This document shows, piece by piece, positions 22,825-32,924 of a stretch of 33,548 nucleotides of DNA. The DNA is from Hyphochytrium catenoides (taxonomy: Eukaryota; Sar; Hyphochytriomycetes; Hyphochytriales; Hyphochytriaceae). Location of the stretch: contig FLMG01003678.1 of NCBI GenBank assembly GCA_900088475.1, forward strand, positions 1-33,548, written 5' to 3'. Position 1 is the first letter of the stretch. The number at the start of each line of letters is the position of its first letter. The position numbers and the translations under genes were made by a program. Under the pieces are notes generated by a model. That model did not search any database. It worked only from the letters and a program-made list of their open reading frames with translations, and was not told the DNA's origin.

Positions 22825-22880
22825 GAGGTATCTGAAGTACCTCGTGTGCTGCCGCATTTGGGGAATGCGGTCAAACCGCA
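22825..22880. other. Cluster of perfect hairpins, two mutually exclusive
   Basis: Hairpin 1 pairs gaggta (22825-22830) with tacctc (22838-22843). Hairpin 2 pairs ccgcatt (22852-22858) with aatgcgg (22864-22870). Hairpin 3 pairs tgcggt (22866-22871) with accgca (22875-22880). Hairpins 2 and 3 share bases 22866-22870, so only one can form at a time. This sits about 430 bp downstream of the RRP5 stop codon. A structured noncoding RNA or UTR element is possible but not shown. Confidence 0.45.
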
Positions 22881-23395
22881 GAAGGTCCAGATATCTGTGT
22901 GAGTGAGAAGAGGTCCACTTTGGGCGTATTTTATAAGCACGGTACCACGTTCCGCAAGCATATCAACATAACGGTGAACTTATATGCTTGGATGATAAGT
23001 TCGACACTTTGTCAACAGCTACAGCCACAAGGCTTCTCTTCTCATGACTCCCCTCGATCTCTTATTGCCAAAAAGAAAGTATTTAGAGAGGAAGAGGAAT
23101 ACAAGGCAGTAAGATGTGCACCAAGGATGGGTATCCTCTCGTTGACTTTTCACAGTGAGCTTGGTCGGCCATGCCTTCGAAGATTGCCATCCAGATCAAG
23201 AGCTAACGAAGGTTCAAACTCTTGCTTGCTATAGTTTATAATCTGGACGAAGAGACTGTACCAAGGACCATTGCGCCAGATGACTGATGCTACAAACTGA
23301 ACAAGCCAAGAAATCCGTGAGAGGCAACGCAAGCGAACTCTAAGGTAGGCGCTCTGCCTAGAGTGCAACCAACGTCACAGGAATTCAGAAAGCTA

Positions 23396-23557
23396 CCCTG
23401 TCGCCATCCACCAACGGCGATGATGGAGACAGTAAGCCCATCACTGGGAGAGGAAGACTTTGCCTCGTCTAGCTGACGTCCACATGCTGCTCCTATCACA
23501 TCAGCAAAGAACGATACCGCTGCGTACTTATTAGAGCTAAACTCTCAAACATTGTCA
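23396..23557 (-). CDS. Weak candidate exon of an unknown gene
   Basis: The minus strand has a frame that looks coding: FFADVIGAACGRQLDEAK then SPSDGLTVSIIAVGGWRQ, ending at a possible GTAGCT donor just after the codon for Gln. The segment has mixed amphipathic composition, unlike the simple-sequence open frames nearby. The reading frame on the far side of the proposed intron (about 23220-23300) is also open in two phases. I found no start codon exon or family match. It could be an exon of a small unrecognised gene or a decayed one. Confidence 0.22.
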
Positions 23558-24266
23558 GCAGGCTGCCGCAGTGCTGGCGTCGGTCCCTGGTTGGGCCATG
23601 GCCCGGCAGGATCCTAGGGAAAGCCCTCCGCTAACTGATCGAGCGCCCTTCCCCGCTCGACCGCCGTCCGGCAACAAGTCTTCTGATAATACAGTAGTCG
23701 TAGGAATCTATGGCAATGCGCCCCAAACAGTATTTATTTTAATAAGCCAGTACTATACTACCGTTACGGCCTCCAACCCTGTACACCCACCCACTAGAGC
23801 CGTCAATTATTCCAGAATCTCCTGCATTTAGTGCAGCTAATTGTGAATATGAAAGACCTAAGAATCAAAAGATCAAGAACCCCATACGTTACATTACCAT
23901 AGACTTGACGCTCACCGTACACAGTTGGCATCAGAGGAAGTTTGGAAGGATGGGTGGGGAATAGTTCCAAAGGGCGAATTTCTAAACACCTGATTGCCTA
24001 TTTTCTAAAGTCCTGGCCTCATATTAACTCAACGTGTCCCTGTAACGATGCTGCGAAAGGGTGATTGCTTCTTACCGAGTATCTATAATCCTCACCCAGT
24101 TTTCGCTCAAATAAACCTACCCCTGTCCGGAAATAATGATCGTTATTTACGGAGAGCCGAAAATCTATGGTACAGGTACTACTGTTCTACCAGTCGTACA
24201 AAGAACGAATACGGGGACTTATCCGAAGGCGACAGGAGGCACGCAACCCCGCAAATGTCCCCTTCG

Positions 24267-24403
24267 GAGAGAGAGAGAGAGAAAGAGAGAGAGACCTGTG
24301 TGTCACCACATTTTTCTTTCTCCCTCTCTTTCTCTGTCTCTTTGTCTCTGTCTCTGTCTCTGTCTCTCTGTCTCTCTTATCTCTTATCTCTTTCTCTTTC
24401 TTG
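24267..24403. repeat. GA tract followed by CT tract (intrastrand complementary)
   Basis: A GA-rich run (24267-24294) is followed after about 16 nt by a CT-rich run (24311-24403) containing repeated tctctg units (about 24331-24376). The two tracts are largely complementary on the same strand, so they could form a long imperfect hairpin or triplex-type structure. Several open frames through this region are products of the simple sequence. Confidence 0.8.
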
Positions 24404-24997
24404 ACAGTCTTGACTCTTGACCGTCTGATAATTGGGTGGGGTGCAGTGGCGGAAGGAGGGAGACGGAGGATGACGTTGACAAAAGCCACAGTTTTATTAT
24501 CACAGGGAAGAGGTCTCCCCAAGAAAAGAGAGGCCAAAACTTGAGAGAGAGAGAAAGGGGAGAGAGAGACAAGAGCTGATAACTTCTATAAGGAGGGGAG
24601 GTAGGACAGAGTATGCCCTTTCTTCGCACATCAACGAGAAACAGATATATATCTCGTCCTGCTGGCCATCTCTCCTCCATTGTAATCTTCTTTACACGCG
24701 TCCTTCTTTCTTCGTCTTTCTCTCACCCTCATGCTCTCTCTCCTTCCCAATCTCTTCCCTCTCCTCTCCTTTCTCTCTGTCTCTTGTCGCACATCAACTC
24801 CCTACTTGCGACTCTCTCTCTTTCTTGTTTCTTCTCCATTAAACGTCCTGCTGCCATGTTCTTCCAGCTCAAGAGATCAACCACTCCTTTTTCTGTCTCA
24901 GAAAGCCATTTTCCCTATCTCCCATCCCAAGTCCGCCTATAGACTCCAACGGCGATAGAGTTAGCTCGGGCACGCATCAACCAGGAAAGACAGCGAC

Positions 24998-26038
24998 ATG
25001 GGAGAAGAGGGCAGCACACCTGCGGCGGCCGAAGAATGGGGTTATAGCTTTCTGGCCGATTTCCTCATCACTCTTGCGGCTGGAATCGGCATTCTGCTTG
25101 TTCCACTGCTTAGCAAGACGCCCAAATTGGGCCATTATGCCATCGTTTTCCTGGTCGCGCTGGCCATTGGTGTCTTGCTTGGAGACACCTTCTTCCATCT
25201 CATTCCTGCTGCTCTTGGGGTACACGGAGGACATGGTGAGGAAGAAGTGCATGCAGGAGAGAGGAGAACAAGATGGAGGAGACTTGCAGAAGAAGGCGAA
25301 GCAAAGGAGGAGCACTCGGAGAGCAACAAGCCCATCTGGCTCGGTCTGGCCACAATCGGCGCCATCTATGCATTCTTCCTCATTGAAAAGGCTTTGCACT
25401 CCTGGAGACACCGGAGAGAGGAACAGCACGAGGCTCTATCCAGCCCAAGAGAAGCACGCTTTGTGGAGCTTGGACAGGGACATGCCAATCCTCGTGCTAC
25501 CATTAGGACTATGAAGCCCATTGGATGGCTCATCCTCCTTGGCGACGCTGTGCATAACTTTGTAGATGGAATACTTATAGGCGCTGCCTTCTCTGTCTCG
25601 GTAAGAACAGGTGTAAGTACCTCTCTGGCCGTCTTGCTTCATGAGTTACCGGCCGAATTATCGGACTACGCCGTCCTTCTAAGCGCTGGGTTGGACAGAT
25701 GGACTGCTTTGGGGCTGAATATGGCTTCGAACGCGACCTCATTCGTTGGTAGCATCATAGGCATTCTTTTGGTGGACAACACCGATGATGCTGTGCCTTG
25801 GGTGCTCTCTATCACCGCAGGCATCTTCCTCTATATCGCTTTGACGGACCTCCTGCCGGAGCTGCATCGCCCGATGCATGAAGAGTCTCTGCTTGACGCT
25901 TGGAAGCCAAAGGAGGAAACAGTAGTTCAAGAGGAGAAGAAGGCTCACAAGGTCCGATGGATTCTTAGCCAGGCAGGCCTACTAATAGGCATCCTCGTCA
26001 TGTTACTACTGGAGCTCTTCTGGAAGGAGGAGCACTAG
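24998..26038 (+). CDS. ZIP (SLC39, LIV-1-like) metal transporter
   Basis: This intronless gene encodes 346 aa. ZIP proteins move zinc, iron or manganese into the cytosol, either across the plasma membrane or out of organelles. About seven or eight membrane segments are visible: 20-38, 46-70 (with GDTFFHLIP), 112-132, 174-200, 204-230, about 235-258, 266-286 and 320-342. A His/Glu/Arg-rich loop (75-110) separates TM2 and TM3, as in the family. TM4 has GDAVHNFVDG with His186, Asn187 and Asp190. TM5 has HELPAELSD with His215, Glu216 and Glu220. The LIV-1 signature normally reads HExPHExGD, so Ala219 replaces a metal-ligand His and Ser222 replaces Gly. The His-rich N-terminal domain and CPALLY motif of animal LIV-1 proteins are absent. 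There is no clear N-terminal signal peptide. The upstream 150 bp is pyrimidine-rich. Confidence 0.92.
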   Translation: MGEEGSTPAAAEEWGYSFLADFLITLAAGIGILLVPLLSKTPKLGHYAIVFLVALAIGVLLGDTFFHLIPAALGVHGGHGEEEVHAGERRTRWRRLAEEGEAKEEHSESNKPIWLGLATIGAIYAFFLIEKALHSWRHRREEQHEALSSPREARFVELGQGHANPRATIRTMKPIGWLILLGDAVHNFVDGILIGAAFSVSVRTGVSTSLAVLLHELPAELSDYAVLLSAGLDRWTALGLNMASNATSFVGSIIGILLVDNTDDAVPWVLSITAGIFLYIALTDLLPELHRPMHEESLLDAWKPKEETVVQEEKKAHKVRWILSQAGLLIGILVMLLLELFWKEEH

Positions 26039-26667
26039 AGAGCAAGAGGACAAGAGACAGAGAGTGAAAGAGAGAGAGTGTTGAAGAAGTCGGACCTTAC
26101 TTTTATGATCTTATAGCTATTGATGATCTCCAATGATAAAACTTATCCATTGACTCGTCCCTGCGCACGAGTTGCTATTTTTCAGGACGTAGGCATTCAC
26201 GCCATATAGAAGGGAGAACAGTTGCAGATAACTCTAGTCTCATATCCATCAGGCCTTTGACTTCTCTCCCCCTTCCTATACACTCTTTCTAGTGACCCAG
26301 TACAGTCCACCAGGAAAAGAAGAGATTTGATGTTGCTGGGATTGCTCACTGAGCTCTCTCTCCTTCCCTCCTATCTTGCTCTAACCGCTGTAAGCACGCA
26401 TGGACTTTCTGCTTTAGCACGGGTAGAGAGAGACAAGAAGCCTTGCTCTTCGCGAGATCTAGAAAAGACCTCTTTTTCGCATTCTATAAGGAAACAACGA
26501 GTCACATGGCTGGTAGAAGCCGCACCGACAACCGACGGAGATAGGGGGTAATGCAGAAGGATAGAGACATAGAGGAACAGGAAAGCCAAAGAGGAAAGGT
26601 GAACTGGAGATGAAGAGGCGAGAGACATATTATAGAACCAGAGAGGAGAGAGATTAGAATTCAGAAG
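26039..26667. other. 3' flanks of the ZIP gene and the ankyrin gene
   Basis: This is a convergent intergenic region with no gene I can support. Just past the ZIP stop there is a short GA-rich run (about 26048-26080). Confidence 0.6.
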
Positions 26668-29600
26668 TTAAGGACATGAACTGTCGGGAGAAAGAAAATT
26701 TTTCTGTCGTATGGCGGAACGTTGTGCAAGATGGCTTTCCTGAAGTGAAAGGATCCCCAATGTTACTCCTGGTCGAGCAGCCTCCGCGCTCTGAAGGAGC
26801 TCCGGAACAATTCTTAGGTGTCCAGATCTGCAGGCCCAGTGGAGCGCAGTATCACCCTGAACAGCCAAGAGAGTTATTATTAGGAGGGAATAGGAACCGT
26901 GAGGAGAGGCAGTGGGCAATAGAAGAATGTGTGCGGGTCTGTTGGTGGTTGAGGGGGAGCGAGACAGCGAGAGACGGAGAGAGGAGAGACGGAAGACGAG
27001 GCGTGGAGGGAAGAGGAAATGGAGAAGAAAGAGATAGAGATAGGAATACCAGGTAAGAAGTCCACAAGGAGAGAGGGAGCACAGCACAGAAACAAAGGAT
27101 ACGCTGAATAACATGATGAAGGCATTGGAAGTGGATGCTGTTAGGAGGCAATCATGGATCAGTGAGCCAGCCGCCACAAGGGGTAAAGAACCAACTCTTG
27201 AGCTTGCAAGCTAACTGGAGGACGATTCCAGCCAAGACAGAGATTGAAAGAAAGGACTATAGGGCTAAAGAGACGGAGCAAGCAAGAACTTGAATCATAC
27301 CGCTACATCCTGCTTACATAGATCCGCTCCCGCAACACGGAGGAGGTAGGAGCAGATGTCCTGATAACCTTTCCTCGCTGCTTCCATCAGTGCCGTCAGC
27401 CCGCTCGAGGGCTAGGGTCGAAGGATACAGAGTTCAATCATATTAGAAGAAGAGAGGACCTAGCAAGATTCCAGCGACTAAAGAGACCGGGAAACGACCA
27501 AGAGACTTACCGAAAGCGGGCAAAGCAGAGAAAGACAAAGAGAGGAGAAGACAGTTAAGCCAATACTACATACACCGAAAGAAGAAGAGTAGGGCGACGA
27601 AGAGCAGAATGAGGAAGAAGCGGGCACTACCGTGTCCACAATATCAACATTGCACTTAAGCTCTTCAACGGCGTAAGACACAACCTCCATCTGTCCGTAC
27701 CTGAGGATGGGAAAAGAAGAGTAAAAGAGAGAAGTCCAAGGTGAGAGGCAGAAGAAGGACGACAAGGGAAGAATAGACACTGAAAAGACAGGCCAGGAGG
27801 GAGACGGCAAGACAGTTGATGCTATTCTCCTATTTTTGCCTCCCCTTACCACGCCGCAGTATGGAGGATACTCCGTCCGCCCTCTTGAGGATCCTCATAG
27901 TTTCGGACAGTGGCAAGCCTGACGTAGGAGAGCAAGAGTCAGACCGTCAGAAACTGAGAAAGAAGAAAAACCAGGAGAAGACTGGCCAAAACAAGCTAAC
28001 AAATAAACATCGGAGCGGTAGCAAAGTTGACGCTGATGGAATGGAGGAGAAGCGCACAGATCATGAAGCAGAGACAGGCTTAAAAGCACAGACGCACAGT
28101 CAGGACTATTCTTGAAGGCTAACAAACAAGAGAAGTCCCACTGAATGCTTCAGACAGATAACACTAAGAAGGAGATGAGCCAAGATAAAGACAAGAATTA
28201 ACTCACCATTCCTTTCCTTGCACCAGCTCAAAGGCCCTCAACACCTGCATGTCCCCTGAAGCCGCAGCCTGACAAGATGGCAATGTAGGTTGAGATCATA
28301 AATAGAGGACAAAGAAGGGAGAAGTAAGGAGACAAGAATAGATTGGGACCCCCAATACACCATGATAGCAAGAGACGGAAGCAGGAATGAGAAAGAGGGA
28401 AGAGCACACCTCACCTTCCAAAGATCAGAGCTTTGACAGCTCTGAAGCCTCTTCTGAGCTTCCCTTCTAGCTGGATCTACCTTACAAACTACAGCAGCTG
28501 ACAGAGATGCCTCACTGATCGAAGAGAAAGCTAGAGAAAGAGGCGACGGACAAGAACAACAGGACAAAGAGTGAAAGAAGGGAAAGTCAGAGCTCTGTCT
28601 AGGAGAGAGAGCACTTGGCTGGTGTTAAGGGAAATATTAAAGTAAGGATAGGGAGAAGATGGGACTCTACGCGAAGAAAGACAGCAATGGACCCCGAGAG
28701 AAAGTGTGAGAAGATGGAGAAAGAGAAGATCGAAACACCATAGAGTCTACTGTCAGATGAGCAAAGAATAGCCAGTATGACGGAGCAGATCTAAAGGGTG
28801 GATCTCAGCAGCACCTGACTGCGTAGACTTCTTCTTTGGGCTGTAGCTTCCCATCGAAGACCTCGAACCCTCTCTTCTACTCGACCGCTTTCCCTCGCTC
28901 TTCTTACTGCTAAAGCTGCGTGGGAGTACACGGTGTTAGCTACTCATAAGGAAGAAGCTAGCGAGGAGGCAGCAAAGAGATGACGGAAGATAAACACATT
29001 CGACAATTATTCTTGAAAGAAAGGCTGAGAAAATAGGTGGAGAGGCTGGAGAATGTCACCAGCAAACAGACGCTAAGGCTACTACCTCCCAGTCTTGACG
29101 CTTGACAGTCTTTCACTACTGCCTGGTCCTTGTTGTTTTAGACCCTGAAGAAGGAGGGACAGAGAGAGGAAGAAGGTCCGAGAGAGAGAGCAGACGGACA
29201 GAGAGAGCTAAGTAAAGAAAGGAGAAGTGATAAGGAAAGACCGAGACGACGTATTGAGCAGTAGAAGTAAGTAGTTGCCCTCAAATAAGGGATGACGTTT
29301 TCAAAGGCTCAAGGTAGGTGATTATATCATGCGCAGGACTGCGAACGCAAGCAAGTGCCTTACCGCACTTAGAAAAAGGCTCTTAGGGTCCACTCCTGCC
29401 ACAACTGAGTCGACAGGAGGAAGAGATATCTCCTGCAGGCTCCCTTTCTAAAGAGAGACAAGACGAGAAGAACAGGGAGTGAGAGAAAGAGAGGTCAGAC
29501 GAGAAGAGAAAGAGGGGATTTTTTGAGAGCAAAGAACTTCGAAGAGGGGCGAACGCGGGGGTAGCGTCGAGAGAGACGAAGTGCCCCGATAAGAGACCAG

Positions 29601-32600
29601 CAAATGACGAAAGCAAGAGAGAGAGCAACATTTTTGGCATTATTATCTAGATCCCAGCCATTCCACAGAGGGCAAGGAAGAAAGCGAGGGAAACAAGTAG
29701 GAGGGAAGAAGAATAAAAGCTCTCGAGCAGCTCACCACTGCGAAGAGCTTGGATGGTGATCGCGCGAGGGCCGTGGAGGCCCTGAGCTTAGTTGTTCCTG
29801 CGGCTGCTCCCATCACCATTGACTGCCGAGCCTGAGCATCTCTCCCATACGAGGATTCCTATCACAAGTGTGAGTACGGAGGGGGAAGCGCACGCGAAAG
29901 ACAGGGAGAGAAAGAGAGAAAGTGACAGTTGGAGCGTAACAAGGAGACGAGAGAAGCAAGAAAGAGAGTCCCGAAAGTAGCAGAAGGAGAACAAAGAAAG
30001 AGACCAGGTCAGAGCACTGGACACTCTCGCAGTACAGAAGGAGACGGGACAGAAGGAATCAGTCAAGGAGAACAAGACTGCGAGAGCGATTCAAACCAAG
30101 CGAGCCCAAGGACAGGAGGAGGAGATCGCATGGGGAAGACCAGGAGAAGAGGGAAAGACTAAAAGGTTCTTCTTCCCAGCTGCGTACCAAGCTAGCAGTT
30201 GAGCTTCTTCCTCCTCCCGCTCTTCCTCCTCCTGCTCCACCTCCCTTAATTCCTCCTATGGACCTGTTGGACCCAGCAGGAGAGAGAATAGAAGGAGGGG
30301 AAGCACTGCTTCCACTCTCAGAAGCTAACATTGTGGGGCCGCCTCCTCTCTCTCCAGCTCTGCTCTCTTCATCTCTTCCAAAGACTTGTCTGGCCCACTC
30401 GTCGACCTCTGCTTCTCTCAAGCTCTGAGAGTTTCCGGATATAGATTCAGAGGTAAATTTTGCATCCAGAGGGCGTCTGATAGCTCTCTGAGTGATGATA
30501 ATGGAAATAGGCAGAAGGTCAATAAGAGTCAAGAGATGCGCGGAGGTAGTTGATATTAGCGGAACCGAAGAGCAAGGTGGAAGAGCGCCAGAGAGAGAAA
30601 GAGAGAGAGCGGGAGAGAGGGGAGAGAGAGAGAGCGAGAGACAGAGAGAAAGAGAGAGAGAGAGAGAGAGCAAAAACGAGTGAGAGCGAGCGAGGCAGAA
30701 GAGAGAGAGAGACAGGGAGAGCGGAGGGAGAGAGCGACGGGCATGGGGGGAGGGGAGGCGAATCAGTACTAGGCTCAACCTCTGCCTGCGTCATTTGCCT
30801 GAGTCTCTCGTTGAGCTGATCCTGAAGCTTCAAAGCGTCCATCGTGGCTCGCCTCAGCTGCTCCTCGACCTCATGACTGATGTTGGCTACCACCGGGACA
30901 GATGTGCGACGATCTTCCGCTTCTTCCTCAACTCTGCAGGAGAGGAAATAGAAATGCATAAACATTAGGCATCGAATCGTCGGCAGCACGAGCGTGGTAG
31001 AGGAGGAAAGAGAAAGAGAGGGAGAGGTGGAGGCAGGGAGATTTAAAGTCTATAGAGAAAGACCGTGCAAGCAGACGACTTGAGCCAGGAGAACGAAGAG
31101 ACTCAAGCCTATCGTATGATGGAACGCAGTCACCTAGGCACCCGCACCCCGTCTCTCTCTCGTCCTTCGTTCTCTCGTTGTCTCTCTCTCAGTCTCATTT
31201 CCTTTCTGTCTCTCTTTTCTTTGCCTTAATTACACAGGGTGACATATTTCTACTAAGGTTGTTGGCCGGCCTGTTTCGCCTGTGTCTCTGACCTATCTTC
31301 CTTCATGTGCCGATGTGCTTTTTCCTCTGTCTTGCGCAGCTTCTGCCTAGCCTCAATGGCAAGCCGAAGCTCTTCAATCTTGCCTTTCATCGCCACAATC
31401 TTCTCCTTAGATGAGAACAGCTCTTCCTCGGTCTTTGAGGCTTCCACTTGCGCCTTACACTGCAGATATGGTACATATGAGAACGCGCCAGAGAATGGGA
31501 GTAACCAGAGAAGAGTGATGAGGATCTAGACCGAGACGGCTAGCCAGCTGCGGTAGAAGAAAGAGCGCCAGACATAACAGCAAGTGCGTCAAGATGGAGA
31601 AATGATCACAGCCTTGAGGACGGTAGCGTCACAGAGACAGGAGATATGAAGAGAGAGAGACTATAGCAAGTCTTATTGAGCACGGACCAGCAAGATGTAA
31701 GTCTACCTCTTTCAGTATATTCTGGCAGATCTCTATGCTCTCTCGTAAGCTTTCTTCCGCCGCTAACGAAGTTGCACTCTGCTGCCGCTGCAGCACAGCT
31801 CCTCCTGCCGCCTGTGTCACCGCTCCACCTCCGCCTCCTCGGCTAGAAGGAGTGGAAGGAGCTCCAAAGGTGACCTTTAGAAAGTCTCTTAGCGTGTGTT
31901 CGGCCACCTCACAGTCGCTCAGTAGCGTGCTTCTCATGGCTTGGATGCGCTTTGGAAGGGTGAAAGAGGAGGACAGGGTTCGCGACGATGAGCAAGAATG
32001 ATGACAAAGACAGACGGGAAACGAATGTTCAATAGCAATCAAGGCAAGGTAGGAGAAGAGAGAAGGAGGGGAGGTCCAGTACGTGTGAGGAGAAGAAGAG
32101 TCGTCGGACTCAAGCGGAGAGGTCAGGATCTTAAGTTATGCGACACATTTGGCCTCTGAGATGAAAAAACGGAGCAAATGTTGCCTGGCGCGCCAGGAAA
32201 GAAGGACTCGGCTTTTTCTTGGTGAAAGTAGAACAATGGAAGATTGGAGAAGGAAGACCGTTGAGACAGTATGTAAGGTCACCTGTCGCCGGTTGACATT
32301 ATCCTTTGCCACCATCTTCTCATAGGTTGAGCAGAACTCTTCTGCCTGAAAGAGAAGGCGCTTCTCCTCCTGAGGAGCGTTCTCCCTAAATTGGGGATCA
32401 AGTCGCAGGATGGCGCTCACAAGCTGCTCCACCTAATAAGCGTGAGGGCGGAGAGAGATTAGAGACAACATTATAGTGGCAAAACAGATGGCATAGCAAG
32501 CTGGCAATGAGCTGTGCAGATAGGTGAGAGAGAGGATGAACGGATGATGAGGATGTCCGAAGTCCAAGAGGAAGCAACAGGTGGAATTAAGCTTAAAGAC

Positions 32601-32924
32601 GGCCCGGGACACCCAAGTAAAAGAGTCAATGCTCGAAAGAGAGAGAGAATGGCAGAGCATCACAGATGACAGTATAGAAGGGAGACAGGCAGTTATAAGC
32701 ACTATTGCTCTGTCAGCTGAGAAGAGAAAGGGCCGTCGTCGTACTCCTTCATAAGTCTGGCGATTCCATTCTGCCTTTTTATCGGGAGCCACAGACGGAG
32801 CTTTGGCGGCAAGCTGTTGACGCAGAGCTTCTATAGCTGCCTTAAGAAGATCTTCGGGCGTCTCGTTGTCGTCAACTCTTCCTCCTCCTCCTCTGCTGCC
32901 TCTCACTCCTCCTCTTCCAAGCAT
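26668..32924 (-). CDS. Coiled-coil and ankyrin-repeat protein, function unknown
   Basis: Sixteen minus-strand exons: 32745-32924, 32283-32432, 31707-31949, 31293-31459, 30780-30933, 30188-30487, 29736-29831, 29364-29447, 29086-29144, 28815-28915, 28415-28497, 28207-28268, 27850-27918, 27631-27700, 27301-27411 and 26668-26856. Every junction keeps phase, giving about 705 aa. A Gly/Arg-rich start (MLGRGGVRGSRGGGG) leads into a helical N-terminal region (DLLKAAIEALRQQLAAK, FQAEEFCSTYEKMVAKD) and coiled coil (EELRLAIEARQKLRK; VEEQLRRATMDALKLQDQL). A long Ser/Gly/Lys-rich linker (about 320-510) follows. Three to four ankyrin repeats occupy about 540-690 (GRSILHTAAWYGQMEVVSYA, GLTALMEAARKGYQDICSYL, GDTALHWACRSGHLRIVPEL). 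Ankyrin repeats bind partner proteins; no catalytic domain is seen. Introns make up about two thirds of the span and hold GA simple sequence on the plus strand. An in-frame TAA just before 32924 supports that ATG as the start. Confidence 0.78.
30591..30670. repeat. GA-rich microsatellite inside an ankyrin-gene intron
   Basis: There is almost pure GA repeat with a few C interruptions on the plus strand, within the intron between 30488 and 30779. On the sense strand of the gene it is a CT tract upstream of the 30487 acceptor. Similar but shorter tracts occur in neighbouring introns. Confidence 0.85.

Larger units (their letters stand above)
22393..24997. other. 2.6 kb gap between RRP5 and the ZIP gene
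   Basis: No confident gene is visible. The left part is RRP5 3' flank with a (CAT)n run near 22518-22533. Stem-loops lie at 22825-22880, a weak minus-strand coding candidate at 23396-23557, and GA- and CT-rich simple sequence at 24267-24403. From about 24700 to 24850 there is strongly pyrimidine-rich DNA that is probably the promoter/5' UTR of the ZIP gene. I found no tRNA or spliceosomal RNA. Confidence 0.5.

Noticed and set aside
23205-23225. tRNA B-box-like sequence ggttcaaactc
   Set aside because: No A box, acceptor stem or anticodon arm can be folded around it.
24048-24544. Several overlapping open frames between 24048 and 24544
   Set aside because: They are produced by GA and CT simple repeats that stay open in many frames, and they have no non-repetitive coding segment.
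30059-30778. A single 239-codon minus-strand open frame
   Set aside because: Only its middle (30188-30487) is an exon of the ankyrin gene. The ends are intron sequence dominated by CT repeats.
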